From contig NZ_CP015418.1 of the NCBI RefSeq assembly GCF_001633165.1, forward strand, positions 3,162,001-3,226,000: a stretch of DNA of 64,000 bases, read 5' to 3'. The notes beneath the pieces are model-generated. The model saw only the letters and a list, made by a program, of their open reading frames with translations. It was not told the origin of the DNA and did not search any database. How positions within the stretch are numbered: position 1 is the first letter of the stretch; the number at the start of each line of letters is the position of its first letter. Below are positions 9,077 to 19,907 of the stretch, in pieces. The translations under genes and the position numbers were made by a program. The DNA comes from Rhodovulum sulfidophilum DSM 1374 (GTDB taxonomy: Bacteria; Pseudomonadota; Alphaproteobacteria; Rhodobacterales; Rhodobacteraceae).

Positions 9077-9571
9077 TTGACGCCCACCACCGGATATTTC
9101 GGAAAGATCCCGAGCGCCGGAAACGTCGTCACGCAGGGGGTTCCCGGCCTTGTGCGGATTGCGCTCGAACGCTGGATGACAGCGCATCTGGCGACCCGCG
9201 CGGCTTGGCCCGGATGCTGGCCCCGGACCGGGCTGCGGGCAACGCTCGATCTGGAAAAGGGCACGCTCACCGCGCTGATCCTGCCCAGCCGCGACCGGTC
9301 GAGGCGGCCCTTTCCCCTGGCCTGTTGCCGGATGCCCGGGCTCGACTGGGAGGCCGCCGACCGGTGGTGCGACGGAGCGCTTCCGACCGCGCAGGCGGCA
9401 ACGGCGGGCGCGCTCTCGCCCGCGAGCCTTGGCGCCGCGCTGGCCGCGCTGCCGCTCCTGAGCGGCGACGCCCCCGAGCCCGGTCTATGGACCGCCGCCC
9501 CGCCTGCGGAGGAAGACCGGCCGGTCGCGCAGATCCTGACCGATCTGATGGGCCCGATCGGTGCGGTCTGA
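9077..9571 (+). CDS. TagF-domain protein (type VI secretion accessory family), orphan
   Basis: About 164 residues that begin TPTTGYFGKIPSAGNVVTQG and continue with LILPSRDRSRRPFPLAC. These match the two hallmark blocks of TagF (G-x-FGK-x-P-x-x-G-D/N near the start; MPS-x-DR-x-x-R-x-FPL in the middle). TagF proteins act as post-translational repressors of type VI secretion. A TTG at 9077 follows GGAGGG by 3 nt and is the best start; an upstream GTG/ATG extension has no homology. No other T6SS gene lies within this window, so it is either an orphan or has another role. Family call moderate, function open. Confidence 0.65.
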   Translation: MTPTTGYFGKIPSAGNVVTQGVPGLVRIALERWMTAHLATRAAWPGCWPRTGLRATLDLEKGTLTALILPSRDRSRRPFPLACCRMPGLDWEAADRWCDGALPTAQAATAGALSPASLGAALAALPLLSGDAPEPGLWTAAPPAEEDRPVAQILTDLMGPIGAV

Positions 9572-9672
9572 GCCCTCTTCCTCTGGCCGGGCGAGCACCG
9601 GTCCCCGCCGCGCACCGCCGTCATGGGCCCGGCGCGACCGAGCGACGCAGCGCCCCGCAATCGGGCGGCAAC

Positions 9673-9686
9673 TTGATCCAGGTCAA
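9673..9686 (+). promoter_or_regulatory. FNR/FnrL-type box upstream of the cytochrome c peroxidase
   Basis: TTGATCCAGGTCAA fits the FNR consensus TTGAY-N4-RTCAA exactly and lies 64 nt before the peroxidase ATG, a plausible activating position. FnrL controls microaerobic and anaerobic genes in Rhodobacter. An AT-rich stretch follows (9692-9740) and could contain the promoter. Binding is inferred from the motif alone. Confidence 0.6.
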
Positions 9687-9749
9687 GGCTGAATATTCGA
9701 ATTATTCCAACTTCAATAACGCGCGATATCCAAGAAAACGGTTCATTCC

Positions 9750-10793
9750 ATGACACGCCTCATCGCAACAGCCCTCCTCTCCACCGCATTGGCCGTCCCG
9801 GCCGCGGCCTCCGACCTGCGCGACATGGCCCTCGACTATTTCGAGGCGCTGCCCTCGACCGTGCCCCAGATCGCCGACAACCGCGTCACCCCCGAGAAGA
9901 TCGAGCTCGGCAAGGCGCTGTTCTTCGACCCGCGGCTCTCGGCCTCGGGGGTCTTCTCCTGCTATTCCTGCCACAACCTGACCACCGGCGGCGACGACAA
10001 CCTCGAGACCTCGATCGGCCATGGCTGGCAGAAGGGGCCGCGGAACGCGCCCACCGTACTGAACGCGGTTCTCAACATCGCCCAGTTCTGGGACGGGCGC
10101 GCCGAAGACCTGAAGGCCCAGGCCAAGGGGCCGGTTCAGGCCGGGGTCGAAATGGCGAACACGCCCGACAATGTCGTCGCGACGCTGACATCCATGGGCC
10201 AGTATATCGACTGGTTCGAAGCCGCCTTCCCGGGCGAGGCCGATGCCGTCAGCTTCGACAACATGGCCCGCGCCATCGAGGCCTTCGAGGCCACGCTGAT
10301 CACCCCCGCCCCGTTCGATGCCTTCCTGAACGGCGACGAGATGGCGCTGGACGAAACCCAGAAAGAGGGGCTTCAGCTCTTCGTCGACAAGGGCTGCGTG
10401 ACCTGCCACAACGGCGTCAACCTGGGCGGCAACGGCTACTTCCCCTTCGGTCTGGTCGAGAAACCCGGCGCCGACATCCTGCCCGAGGGCGACAAGGGCC
10501 GCTATTCGGTGACGGCGACGGCCAGCGACGAATACGTGTTCCGCGCCGCGCCCCTGCGCAACGTCGCGCTGACCGCGCCCTATTTCCATTCGGGCAAGGT
10601 CTGGGACCTGAAAACCGCGGTACAGGTGATGGGCACGGCCCAGCTCGGCGAGGACGTCTCGGATGCCGAGGCCGAGAGGATCGTGGCCTTCCTCGACAGC
10701 CTGACCGGGACCATGCCCGCGATCACCACACCGGTGCTGCCGCCCGAGACCGCCACCACGCCGCGGCCGACCGCCGAGGTGCTGCAACGCTGA
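9750..10793 (+). CDS. ccpA: Dihaem cytochrome c peroxidase
   Basis: A 347-residue periplasmic enzyme that reduces hydrogen peroxide with electrons from cytochrome c. A signal peptide (1-20, ending AAA) is followed by two haem c sites, C71-YSC-H75 and C216-VTC-H220. The ELGKALFFDPRLSASG block and the C-terminal FRAAPLRNVALTAPYFHSG block with haem-ligand residues are typical of the CcpA/MauG family. The FNR-type box upstream suggests induction at low oxygen, which fits a peroxidase used beside an oxygen-sensitive nitrogenase, though no operon link exists. A strong intrinsic terminator follows. Confidence 0.95.
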   Translation: MTRLIATALLSTALAVPAAASDLRDMALDYFEALPSTVPQIADNRVTPEKIELGKALFFDPRLSASGVFSCYSCHNLTTGGDDNLETSIGHGWQKGPRNAPTVLNAVLNIAQFWDGRAEDLKAQAKGPVQAGVEMANTPDNVVATLTSMGQYIDWFEAAFPGEADAVSFDNMARAIEAFEATLITPAPFDAFLNGDEMALDETQKEGLQLFVDKGCVTCHNGVNLGGNGYFPFGLVEKPGADILPEGDKGRYSVTATASDEYVFRAAPLRNVALTAPYFHSGKVWDLKTAVQVMGTAQLGEDVSDAEAERIVAFLDSLTGTMPAITTPVLPPETATTPRPTAEVLQR

Positions 10794-10823
10794 GCCCGAC
10801 CGACTGTCTCGGGGCGTCCTGCA

Positions 10824-10855
10824 GGGGCCGACAGTCTTGTCGGCCCCTTTTGGTC
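10824..10855 (+). terminator. Rho-independent terminator after the peroxidase gene
   Basis: A perfect 10-bp stem GGGGCCGACA/TGTCGGCCCC with a 4-nt loop is followed by TTTTGG and further T-rich sequence, 30 nt beyond the peroxidase stop codon. This separates the peroxidase from nifA. Confidence 0.9.
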
Positions 10856-11059
10856 TTTTGTCGCCCCGGTTTTGTCGGCCCCCTTGCTGTCGGGTAGCCC
10901 GGATGGCGGCCAGGCCGCGGCCGGTCCGACCTATTCCATGAATCGCCACAGCCTTGTCGGAATCACTTCACATGAATGCCGAAATATCCGGCAGCGCGAG
11001 ATCTTCTGTCTGCGTTTCGGGCAGCCCGGTTCGAAAAAACGGAATATGAGCTGTCATTT

Positions 11060-11075
11060 TGTCCCGTTTCGGACA
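11060..11075 (+). promoter_or_regulatory. NifA-type UAS motif upstream of nifA
   Basis: TGTCCCGTTTCGGACA fits TGT-N10-ACA and is the core of a TTGTCC/GGACAA inverted repeat. It sits only 60 nt before the nifA ATG, and I see no GG-N10-GC sigma-54 promoter between it and the gene. It could therefore be a repressor or autoregulatory operator rather than a classic enhancer, or a chance match. Confidence 0.45.
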
Positions 11076-11135
11076 AGACCATGGACAAGCGCCGGGATGC
11101 ATCGGACTCTGCAACCAGAAGCATAGAGATGCGCG

Positions 11136-12929
11136 ATGCCTTCCTCCATTATTCCCCAAAGCGGCAGCCCCGCGCTGCCCCAATTCGATATTCACGAGCG
11201 GTTTCCGCTCGATACGGTCTGCGAGGCCGCCAAGATCCTGACCGGCGCAAGCGACCCGGTCGCGGCCATGCCCTCGGTGCTGAACGTGTTGTCCTCGTTC
11301 ATGGGCCTCAGGATGGGCGCGCTGGCCCTGCTTGACGACAGCGGCTCAGGGGCCAGCGGGAACGGGGCCGGCGGGAACGGGGTCAATCCCTTTGCGATCG
11401 CGGCCACGACGCAGGGCGCGGCCAGCGCGCCTGCAACCAGCCGCGCGATGCCGGTCGGGGCCACCAGGGCGGTGTTCCGGACCGGGGTGGCGCTTGTGTC
11501 CTGCGACGTGGCGAGCGAGCTCGGGCCCGACGCGCTTCCGCCGCAGGCGCCGCATGACCGCTTCGCCTTCATCGCTGTCCCGATCCGCGAACAGGTGCAT
11601 TCGCCCTATGTGATCGGCGTGCTCGGCGCCTGGCGCGACCTGACCGAGGATCTCTATCCCAATATCGACGAGGATCAGCGGGTGATGACCATGGTCGCCG
11701 CCATCCTCGAACAGTCGGTCAAGTTCCGCCGCCTGGTCGCGCGCGACCGCGAACGGCTGATGGAAGAGGCGCGGCTGGCGCTGCGCCAGGCCAATGAGAA
11801 GGCCGCCGCCGAGGCGCCGCTGCCGGCCGAACCGATCAAGGGCATCATCGGCGACAGCCCCGCGATCAAGTCGGTGATCGCGCAGATCCGCAAGGTGGCG
11901 ACCACCCGGACGCCGGTGCTTCTGCGCGGTGAAAGCGGCACCGGCAAGGAGCTGTTCGCCCGCGCGGTGCATGCGCTGTCGGATCGCAAGGACAAGCCCT
12001 TCGTCAAGGTCAACTGCGCGGCGCTGAGCCAGACGCTGCTGGAATCCGAGCTGTTCGGCCATGAGAAAGGCTCCTTCACCGGGGCGATGGCGCAGAAGAA
12101 GGGGCGGTTCGAGCTGGCCGACAAGGGCACGCTCTTTCTCGACGAGATCGGCGAGATCGGCCCCGAATTTCAGGTCAAGCTGCTTCGCATCCTGCAGGAG
12201 GGCGAATTCGAGCGGGTCGGCGGCACCCGGACCTTGCGTGTCGATGTGCGGCTGGTGACGGCGACCAACCGCGATCTCGAGGCGGCGGTGGCGCGCGGCG
12301 CGTTCCGGGCCGATCTTTACTTCCGGATCTGCGTGGTGCCGATCCTGCTGCCGCCGCTGCGCGACCGGCTGGAGGACGTGCCGCAGCTGGCCCAGGCCTT
12401 CCTCGACCGCTTCAACCAGCAGAACGGCATGAACAAGCGGATGACGCCGCAGGCGGTCTCGGCGCTGGCGCGCTGCCAGTTCCCGGGCAATGTGCGCGAG
12501 CTGGAGAACTGCATCAGCCGGGTCGCGGCGCTGTCCTCGGGGACCGAGATCGGGGCGCAGGAGCTGGCCTGCCATCAGGGCACCTGCCTGTCGGCCGAGC
12601 TCTGGCGGATGCAGACGGGCGAGCAATCGCCCATCGGCGGGCTGGCCGCCGCGGTGCGCACGCCGCTGCCGGTGATCGACAGCGGCACGGGCCAGTGCCC
12701 GCCTGCCGCCGCCTGCCCGGCCGGCTTCGGCGAACCGCCGGTTGCCCCGCCCGCCGGTCGCCCCCCGGCCGCCTTCGCCCCCGAGCCGCAGGACGAGCGC
12801 GCGCGTCTGATCGATGCGATGGAGCGCGCGGGCTGGGTCCAGGCCAAGGCCGCGCGGCTGCTGGGCCTGACCCCGCGCCAGATCGGCTATGCGCTGAAGA
12901 AACACGACATCCCGCTTCGAAAATTCTGA
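11136..12929 (+). CDS. nifA: Nif-specific sigma-54 activator NifA
   Basis: A 597-residue enhancer-binding protein that switches on sigma-54 nif promoters. An N-terminal GAF domain (about 25-195) is interrupted by a Ser/Gly/Asn-rich insert (69-83). The AAA+ domain has Walker A GESGTGKE (265-272), a sigma-54 contact loop reading GSFTGA (312-317) rather than GAFTGA, and Walker B LFLDEIGE. Cysteines C447, C459, C479 and C484 reproduce the C-X11-C-X19-C-X4-C spacing of oxygen-sensitive alphaproteobacterial NifA. A Pro/Ala-rich linker leads to the C-terminal helix-turn-helix (about 560-590). It stands alone upstream of nifB, with a UAS-like palindrome close to its start. Confidence 0.96.
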   Translation: MPSSIIPQSGSPALPQFDIHERFPLDTVCEAAKILTGASDPVAAMPSVLNVLSSFMGLRMGALALLDDSGSGASGNGAGGNGVNPFAIAATTQGAASAPATSRAMPVGATRAVFRTGVALVSCDVASELGPDALPPQAPHDRFAFIAVPIREQVHSPYVIGVLGAWRDLTEDLYPNIDEDQRVMTMVAAILEQSVKFRRLVARDRERLMEEARLALRQANEKAAAEAPLPAEPIKGIIGDSPAIKSVIAQIRKVATTRTPVLLRGESGTGKELFARAVHALSDRKDKPFVKVNCAALSQTLLESELFGHEKGSFTGAMAQKKGRFELADKGTLFLDEIGEIGPEFQVKLLRILQEGEFERVGGTRTLRVDVRLVTATNRDLEAAVARGAFRADLYFRICVVPILLPPLRDRLEDVPQLAQAFLDRFNQQNGMNKRMTPQAVSALARCQFPGNVRELENCISRVAALSSGTEIGAQELACHQGTCLSAELWRMQTGEQSPIGGLAAAVRTPLPVIDSGTGQCPPAAACPAGFGEPPVAPPAGRPPAAFAPEPQDERARLIDAMERAGWVQAKAARLLGLTPRQIGYALKKHDIPLRKF

Positions 12930-13022
12930 TCCTGACCGCGCAAGGCGGATGACGGGCGGCCCGGGACCGGTGCCGCCCGTCATATATTCCGGACCGGCAA
13001 ACCGATCCGCCCCGACATCGAA

Positions 13023-13038
13023 TGTCGGGTTTCATACG
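13023..13038 (+). promoter_or_regulatory. Degenerate NifA UAS upstream of nifB
   Basis: TGT-N10-ACG, one mismatch from TGT-N10-ACA, lies 86 nt before the nifB sigma-54 promoter, in the usual enhancer position. No perfect site is present in the 190-nt gap after nifA. Confidence 0.4.
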
Positions 13039-13123
13039 TTTGTCGCCCCCCCATGTTCCTTGCCCGCCTCACCGCCCTGCCGCAGCCCCCATAAAAAAAG
13101 GGGACTGCCGCATCGCCCGGTCC

Positions 13124-13138
13124 TGGCACGCTTTGTGC
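13124..13138 (+). promoter_or_regulatory. Sigma-54 promoter of nifB
   Basis: TGGCACGCTTTGTGC has the invariant GG and GC separated by 10 nt and ends 56 nt before the nifB ATG. It closely resembles the nifH, nifE and iscA-nifU promoters in this window. Confidence 0.88.
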
Positions 13139-13194
13139 TTCCACCCTTATGGAAGCCGATTTACGGAACCCGATTTCTGCGAGGAGACGTGCCC

Positions 13195-14676
13195 ATGTCC
13201 GCCACCCTGATCCCGATTTCCGGCCTGCAGGTCGCGTCCCGCAAGGACATGGGCGCGGCGCTGGCCAAAGGCGGCGGCTGCAGCGCGGGCTCCTGCGGGT
13301 CGTCGCAGGGACCGGCCGACATGGACCCGGAGACCTGGGCCAAGGTCAAGGACCACCCCTGCTATTCGGAAGAGGCGCATCACTACTTCGCGCGGATGCA
13401 TGTCGCCGTCGCCCCCGCCTGCAACATCCAGTGCAACTACTGCAACCGCAAATACGACTGCGCCAATGAAAGCCGCCCGGGCGTGGTCTCGGAACGGCTG
13501 ACGCCCGAGCAGGCGGCGCGCAAGGTGCTGGCGGTCGCGGCCTCGGTGCCGCAGCTTTCGGTGCTGGGCATCGCCGGCCCCGGGGACGCGGCCTATGACT
13601 GGCGCCGCACCAGGGCCACCTTCGAGCTGGTCGCGAAGGACCTGCCCGACATCAAGCTGTGCCTGTCGTCGAACGGGCTCGCCCTGCCCGATCATGTCGA
13701 CGAGATCGTGGCGATGAACATCGACCATGTCACCATCACCATCAATGCCATCGACCCCGAAATCGGGCAGCATATCTACCCCTGGATCTTCCATGACGGC
13801 AAACGCCGCAGCGGGATCGAGGCCGCCACCATCCTGCGCGACCGGCAGCTGCGAAGCCTCGAGATGCTGCATGAGCGGGGCGTGCTGGTGAAGGTCAATT
13901 CGGTGCTGATCCCGGGGCTCAATGACGAACATCTGATCGAGGTGAACAAGGCCGTGAAGGCCCGGGGCGCCTTCCTGCACAACATCATGCCGCTGATCTC
14001 GGACCCGGCGCATGGCACCCATTTCGGGCTGACCGGCCAGCGCGGGCCGACCGGCGCCGAGCTGAAGAAGGTGCAGGATGCCTGCGCGGGCGGTGCCAAC
14101 CTGATGCGCCATTGCCGCCAGTGCCGCGCCGATGCGGTCGGGCTTCTGGGCGAGGATCGCGGCCAGGACTTCACCCTCGACAAGCTGCCCGAAGAGATCG
14201 GGGATGCGACCGAAGCCCGGAGCGCCTATCGCGACTGGGTCGCCGAGGAACGCCGCGACCGCGCCGCCGCCACGGCCGAGGCCGAGGCCGCCGTCGCCGA
14301 GACCGCGAAACCCGCGCTGTTTGCCGTCTGCACCCGCGGCTCGGGGCGCATCAACCTGCATTTCGGCAAGGCGACCGAGTTCCAGATCTACGAGGCCGAT
14401 GCCCGGGGCATCCGCTTCGTCGGCCACCGCCGCGCCGACAATTACTGCCTCGGCGGGCATGGCGACACCGCCCGCATGGACGAGATCCTGCGGGTGCTGG
14501 GCGACGTGCCCTACCTGCTCTGCTCGAAGATCGGAGACGGCCCCAGGAAACGCCTGGCCGAGGCGGGTATCGAGGCCATCGACGGCCTCGCCCAGGACTA
14601 TATCGAGACGGCCATCGCCGCTGTTCTGCACTCGAAACAAACCGCGCGCCCCGGCCTGTCCGCCGAACGCGCCTGA
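13195..14676 (+). CDS. nifB: Nitrogenase cofactor biosynthesis radical SAM protein NifB
   Basis: A 493-residue enzyme that makes NifB-co, the 8Fe-9S-C core of FeMo-co, in the cytosol. The radical-SAM motif C76-X3-C80-X2-C83 sits in APACNIQCNYCNRKYDC, with further cysteines at C29 and C34 and a C-terminal RHCRQCRADAVG pair. After an Ala/Glu-rich linker (about 345-370) comes a NafY/NifX-like cofactor-binding domain (about 372-480). The ATG at 13195 is chosen for its GAGGAG ribosome-binding site. It heads nifB-fdxN-LRV-nifZ-nifT-SIR2 behind its own sigma-54 promoter. Confidence 0.97.
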   Translation: MSATLIPISGLQVASRKDMGAALAKGGGCSAGSCGSSQGPADMDPETWAKVKDHPCYSEEAHHYFARMHVAVAPACNIQCNYCNRKYDCANESRPGVVSERLTPEQAARKVLAVAASVPQLSVLGIAGPGDAAYDWRRTRATFELVAKDLPDIKLCLSSNGLALPDHVDEIVAMNIDHVTITINAIDPEIGQHIYPWIFHDGKRRSGIEAATILRDRQLRSLEMLHERGVLVKVNSVLIPGLNDEHLIEVNKAVKARGAFLHNIMPLISDPAHGTHFGLTGQRGPTGAELKKVQDACAGGANLMRHCRQCRADAVGLLGEDRGQDFTLDKLPEEIGDATEARSAYRDWVAEERRDRAAATAEAEAAVAETAKPALFAVCTRGSGRINLHFGKATEFQIYEADARGIRFVGHRRADNYCLGGHGDTARMDEILRVLGDVPYLLCSKIGDGPRKRLAEAGIEAIDGLAQDYIETAIAAVLHSKQTARPGLSAERA

Positions 14677-14709
14677 TCCCTGCCAAGACCAACCCGAAGG
14701 AGACAGCCC

Positions 14710-14904
14710 ATGGCCCTGAAAATCGTCAAATCGCAATGCACCGTCTGCGGCGCCTGCGAATTCGAATGCCCGAACGCCGCCATCAAGTTCAAGGGCGAAG
14801 GCTATATCATCGACGCCGAGAAATGCACCGAATGCGAGGGCCAGTTCGACACGCCGCAATGCGCCGCGGTCTGCCCGGTGCCGAACACCTGCGTTCCGGC
14901 CTGA
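14710..14904 (+). CDS. fdxN: 2[4Fe-4S] ferredoxin FdxN
   Basis: A 64-residue bacterial-type ferredoxin. C10, C13, C16 and C20 bind one cluster; C39, C42, C51 and C55 bind the second, with the longer spacing between C42 and C51 typical of FdxN-like proteins. FdxN is a main electron donor to nitrogenase in Rhodobacter capsulatus, and in other diazotrophs fdxN next to nifB also supports NifB. It lies 33 nt after nifB with a strong AAGGAG site. Confidence 0.95.
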   Translation: MALKIVKSQCTVCGACEFECPNAAIKFKGEGYIIDAEKCTECEGQFDTPQCAAVCPVPNTCVPA

Positions 14905-14911
14905 GCCCGCC

Positions 14912-15697
14912 ATGGCCGGCGGTCCCGACCCGGTCGACTGGCAGGGAGAGGCGCTTGACTGCGCCGCCTGCGGGTTTGCCGGGCTCTTGGCCCGTCGGCG
15001 ATGCGGCCCCGGCTGGTCCTGCGCGTTCGACCGCTACGCACCAAGGATTGCGCGGTTCTTCATGATGAACCCCGAGGCCGCCGAAAGCTGCCTCGACGAT
15101 CCCTATCCCGAGACCCGCGCCCATGCCGCGCGGGTCGCCAACATCTTCCGCCTGCGCCCGCTGCTGGGCGATCCCGACCCGGGCGTGCGCGCGGTCGCGG
15201 CGATCCGCCTGCCCGCCGCGCAGTCGAAGGCCGCGTTGGAGGATCCAGACCGCGAGGTGCGGATCGCGCTGGCCTGGCGGATGCCCTTTGCCGATCTGGT
15301 GCCGCTCCTGCGCGACCCGGACCCGTTCGTGCGGCAGGTCGCGGCCCGGCGGGCCGATCCCGGCGTGCTGCCGATCCTCGCCCATGACCCCGCCCCCGAG
15401 ATCCGCAAGCTGGTCGCCGAACGGGTGGCGCCGCGCTGGCTGGAGACACTGATCGCCGACCCCGATCCGGAGGTGCGCCGCGCCGTCGCCCGGCGGATCG
15501 CCCCCGGCCGGCTGGCGCCGCTGGCCCGCGATGCCGATCTGAGGGTCCGCCATGCCGTGGCCGAGCGTGCCGGGGCCGATCTTGCCCGCGGGCTGCTGGA
15601 CGATCCCGAGGAGCCGGTGCGCCAGGCCGCGGCCGAAAGGCTGGCCGAGCTCGCCACCCCTCCCCCCGCCGAAAGGAACAGCGATGTCGACCGATGA
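14912..15697 (+). CDS. 4Fe4S-LRV (leucine-rich repeat variant) protein of the nif cluster
   Basis: A 261-residue protein whose first 40 residues carry four cysteines (C17, C20, C31, C37) in the 4Fe4S_LRV pattern. About eight degenerate helical repeats of 22-24 residues of the type LLxDPDPxVRxxVAxRL follow. It matches the Azotobacter vinelandii LRV protein, an iron-sulfur repeat protein from a nif region whose job is unsettled. It starts 7 nt after fdxN and its end overlaps nifZ by 14 nt, so it is co-translated with nif genes. A role in protein-protein docking or cluster supply is inference. Confidence 0.88.
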   Translation: MAGGPDPVDWQGEALDCAACGFAGLLARRRCGPGWSCAFDRYAPRIARFFMMNPEAAESCLDDPYPETRAHAARVANIFRLRPLLGDPDPGVRAVAAIRLPAAQSKAALEDPDREVRIALAWRMPFADLVPLLRDPDPFVRQVAARRADPGVLPILAHDPAPEIRKLVAERVAPRWLETLIADPDPEVRRAVARRIAPGRLAPLARDADLRVRHAVAERAGADLARGLLDDPEEPVRQAAAERLAELATPPPAERNSDVDR

Positions 15698-15971
15698 CAG
15701 GGAAATCGAGATCTACCGCCCGCCCGCCTTCCAGCCCGGCGAGAAGGTCCGCGCCCGCAAGCATATCCGCAATGACGGCACCGTGCCGGGCCGCGAGATC
15801 GGCGAATTCGTCGTCCGCAAGGGCGAGGTGGGCTATGTCCGCGACATCGGCACCTTCCTGCAGCAGTTCTACGTCTACGCGGTCGAATTCATCGACAGCC
15901 GCGCCATCGTCGGCATGCGCCGCGACGAACTCGTCAGCCTCGACACCCCCGCCAAGGAGACACCGGCATGA
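15684..15971 (+). CDS. nifZ: Nitrogen fixation protein NifZ
   Basis: A 95-residue NifZ. The conserved core FQPGEKVRARKHIRNDGTVPG is followed by GEVGYVRDIGTFLQQFYVYAVEF. NifZ helps mature the second P-cluster of the MoFe protein in Azotobacter. It is shorter than the Azotobacter protein and contains only the core domain. The ATG at 15684 lies inside the end of the LRV gene behind AAAGGA, and the stop overlaps the nifT start (ATGA). Confidence 0.95.
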   Translation: MSTDDREIEIYRPPAFQPGEKVRARKHIRNDGTVPGREIGEFVVRKGEVGYVRDIGTFLQQFYVYAVEFIDSRAIVGMRRDELVSLDTPAKETPA

Positions 15972-16177
15972 AGATCACCGTTCGCGACACCGCCAAGGGC
16001 ATGGAAGTCTATGTCGCCAAGAAGGACCTCGAAGAGCTCATCGTCGAAGCCGAGCATCCCGGCATCTGGGGCGGCTGGGCCAGGCTGACCAATGGCTGGG
16101 TGTTCGACATGCCCGCCTATGACACCCCTCCCGCGCTGCCGGTGACGATCGACGCCCGGCGCCTGTCGACGGAGTAG
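15968..16177 (+). CDS. nifT: Putative nitrogen fixation protein NifT/FixU
   Basis: A 69-residue small protein with the NifT/FixU pattern MKITVRD at the start and ELIVEAEHPGIWGGWARLTNGW in the middle. Its function is not established; it is a constant companion of nifZ and nifB. It overlaps nifZ by 4 nt. Confidence 0.93.
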   Translation: MKITVRDTAKGMEVYVAKKDLEELIVEAEHPGIWGGWARLTNGWVFDMPAYDTPPALPVTIDARRLSTE

Positions 16178-16182
16178 GAAAT

Positions 16183-18281
<2,099 letters not shown>

Positions 18282-18288
18282 GTATCGC

Positions 18289-18312
18289 GGGGCCGGCACG
18301 CAGATCGGCCCC
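18289..18312 (+). other. Stem-loop between nifH and nifD
   Basis: GGGGCCG pairs with CGGCCCC around a 10-nt loop, with no T-run after it. Such hairpins after nifH commonly raise nifH mRNA levels over nifDK by blocking 3' decay or causing partial termination. The role here is inferred from position. Confidence 0.6.
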
Positions 18313-18339
18313 CCCACCCCGCCCCAAGGAGCCAGCCAG

Positions 18340-19812
18340 ATGGCAAAAGACATTCCCGATCCGATCGCGCCCGAAAAGCTGATCGAAGAGGTCCTTTCGG
18401 CCTACCCCGCCAAAGCCCAGAAGAAGCGCGCCAAGCACCTGAACGTGGCGGCGCCCGCTCCCGAGGGCGAGACCGAGATCGCGTCAAAATGCGACACGGT
18501 CAAATCGAACATCAAGTCGGTCCCCGGCGTGATGACCATCCGCGGCTGTGCCTATGCAGGCTCCAAGGGCGTGGTCTGGGGGCCGGTCAAGGACATGGTC
18601 CATATCAGCCACGGCCCCGTCGGCTGCGGCCACTATTCCTGGTCGCAACGCCGGAACTACTATACCGGAACCACCGGCGTCGACAGCTTCGTGACCTTCC
18701 AGTTCACGACCGATTTCCAGGAAAAGGACATCGTCTTCGGCGGCGACAAGAAGCTGGAAAAGACGATCGACGAGATCAACGCGCTGTTCCCGCTGTCGAA
18801 GGGCATCACGGTGCAATCGGAATGCCCGATCGGCCTGATCGGCGACGATATCGAGGCCGTGGCCAGGAAAAAGAAGAAGGACGTGAACAAGACCATCGTT
18901 CCCGTCCGCTGCGAGGGCTTTCGCGGCGTCTCGCAATCGCTGGGCCACCACATCGCCAATGACGCGATCCGCGACTGGGTGTTCAACGGCGGCGAGGAAT
19001 CGAGCTACGAGCCCGGCCCCTATGACGTCAACATCATCGGCGACTACAATATCGGCGGCGACGCCTGGGCCTCGCGCATGCTGCTGGAAGAGATCGGGCT
19101 GAACGTGGTCGGCTCCTGGTCGGGCGATGCGACGCTGGCCGAGATCGAGAACGCGCCGAAGGCCAGGCTGAACCTCATCCACTGCTACCGGTCGATGAAC
19201 TACATCTGCCGCTACATGGAAGAGAATTACGGCGTCGGCTGGATGGAATACAACTTCTTCGGTCCGTCGCAGATCGCCGCGAGCCTGCGCGCCATCGCCG
19301 CCAAGTTCGACAAGACCGTCCAGGACAAGGCCGAGGAGGTCATCGCCAAGTACCAGCCGCTGGTCGACGCGGTGCTGGCCAAATACAAGCCCCGCCTCGA
19401 AGGCAAGAAGGTGATGCTTTATGTCGGCGGGCTGCGGCCGCGCCACGTGGTCGACGCCTATCACGATCTCGGCATGGAGATCTGCGGCACCGGCTACGAA
19501 TTCGCCCATGGCGACGATTACAAGCGGACCGGCGAATACATCAAGGAAGGCACGCTGATCTACGACGACGTCACGGGCTACGAGCTCGAGAAGTTCATCG
19601 AAGGCATGCGCCCCGACCTCGTGGGCTCGGGCATCAAGGAAAAATACCCGGTGCAGAAGATGGGCATCCCGTTCCGCCAGATGCACAGCTGGGACTATTC
19701 CGGCCCCTATCACGGCTATGACGGCTTCGCGATCTTCGCCCGCGACATGGATCTCGCGATCAACAACCCGGTCTGGGGCCTGTTCGACGCGCCCTGGAAG
19801 AAATCGGCCTGA
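18340..19812 (+). CDS. nifD: Nitrogenase molybdenum-iron protein alpha chain NifD
   Basis: The 490-residue alpha subunit holding FeMo-co. P-cluster ligands are C70, C96 and C162. FeMo-co ligands are C282 ([10 protein letters not shown]) and H449 ([18 protein letters not shown]). The length and motifs are those of group I/II Mo nitrogenases, and the homocitrate-contact and His195-like regions appear intact (GHHIAND). AAGGAG precedes the ATG. It is 58 nt after nifH and 95 nt before nifK. Confidence 0.99.
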   Translation: MAKDIPDPIAPEKLIEEVLSAYPAKAQKKRAKHLNVAAPAPEGETEIASKCDTVKSNIKSVPGVMTIRGCAYAGSKGVVWGPVKDMVHISHGPVGCGHYSWSQRRNYYTGTTGVDSFVTFQFTTDFQEKDIVFGGDKKLEKTIDEINALFPLSKGITVQSECPIGLIGDDIEAVARKKKKDVNKTIVPVRCEGFRGVSQSLGHHIANDAIRDWVFNGGEESSYEPGPYDVNIIGDYNIGGDAWASRMLLEEIGLNVVGSWSGDATLAEIENAPKARLNLIHCYRSMNYICRYMEENYGVGWMEYNFFGPSQIAASLRAIAAKFDKTVQDKAEEVIAKYQPLVDAVLAKYKPRLEGKKVMLYVGGLRPRHVVDAYHDLGMEICGTGYEFAHGDDYKRTGEYIKEGTLIYDDVTGYELEKFIEGMRPDLVGSGIKEKYPVQKMGIPFRQMHSWDYSGPYHGYDGFAIFARDMDLAINNPVWGLFDAPWKKSA

Positions 19813-19907
19813 CGCCCTTCGGCGGGGGGCCGAGACCTCCCGCCCGCTCCCTCAACCCTTTCGGCCGCGTCTCGGAATGCGGACGGCCCGAAGAAGGATC
19901 CCAAGCC

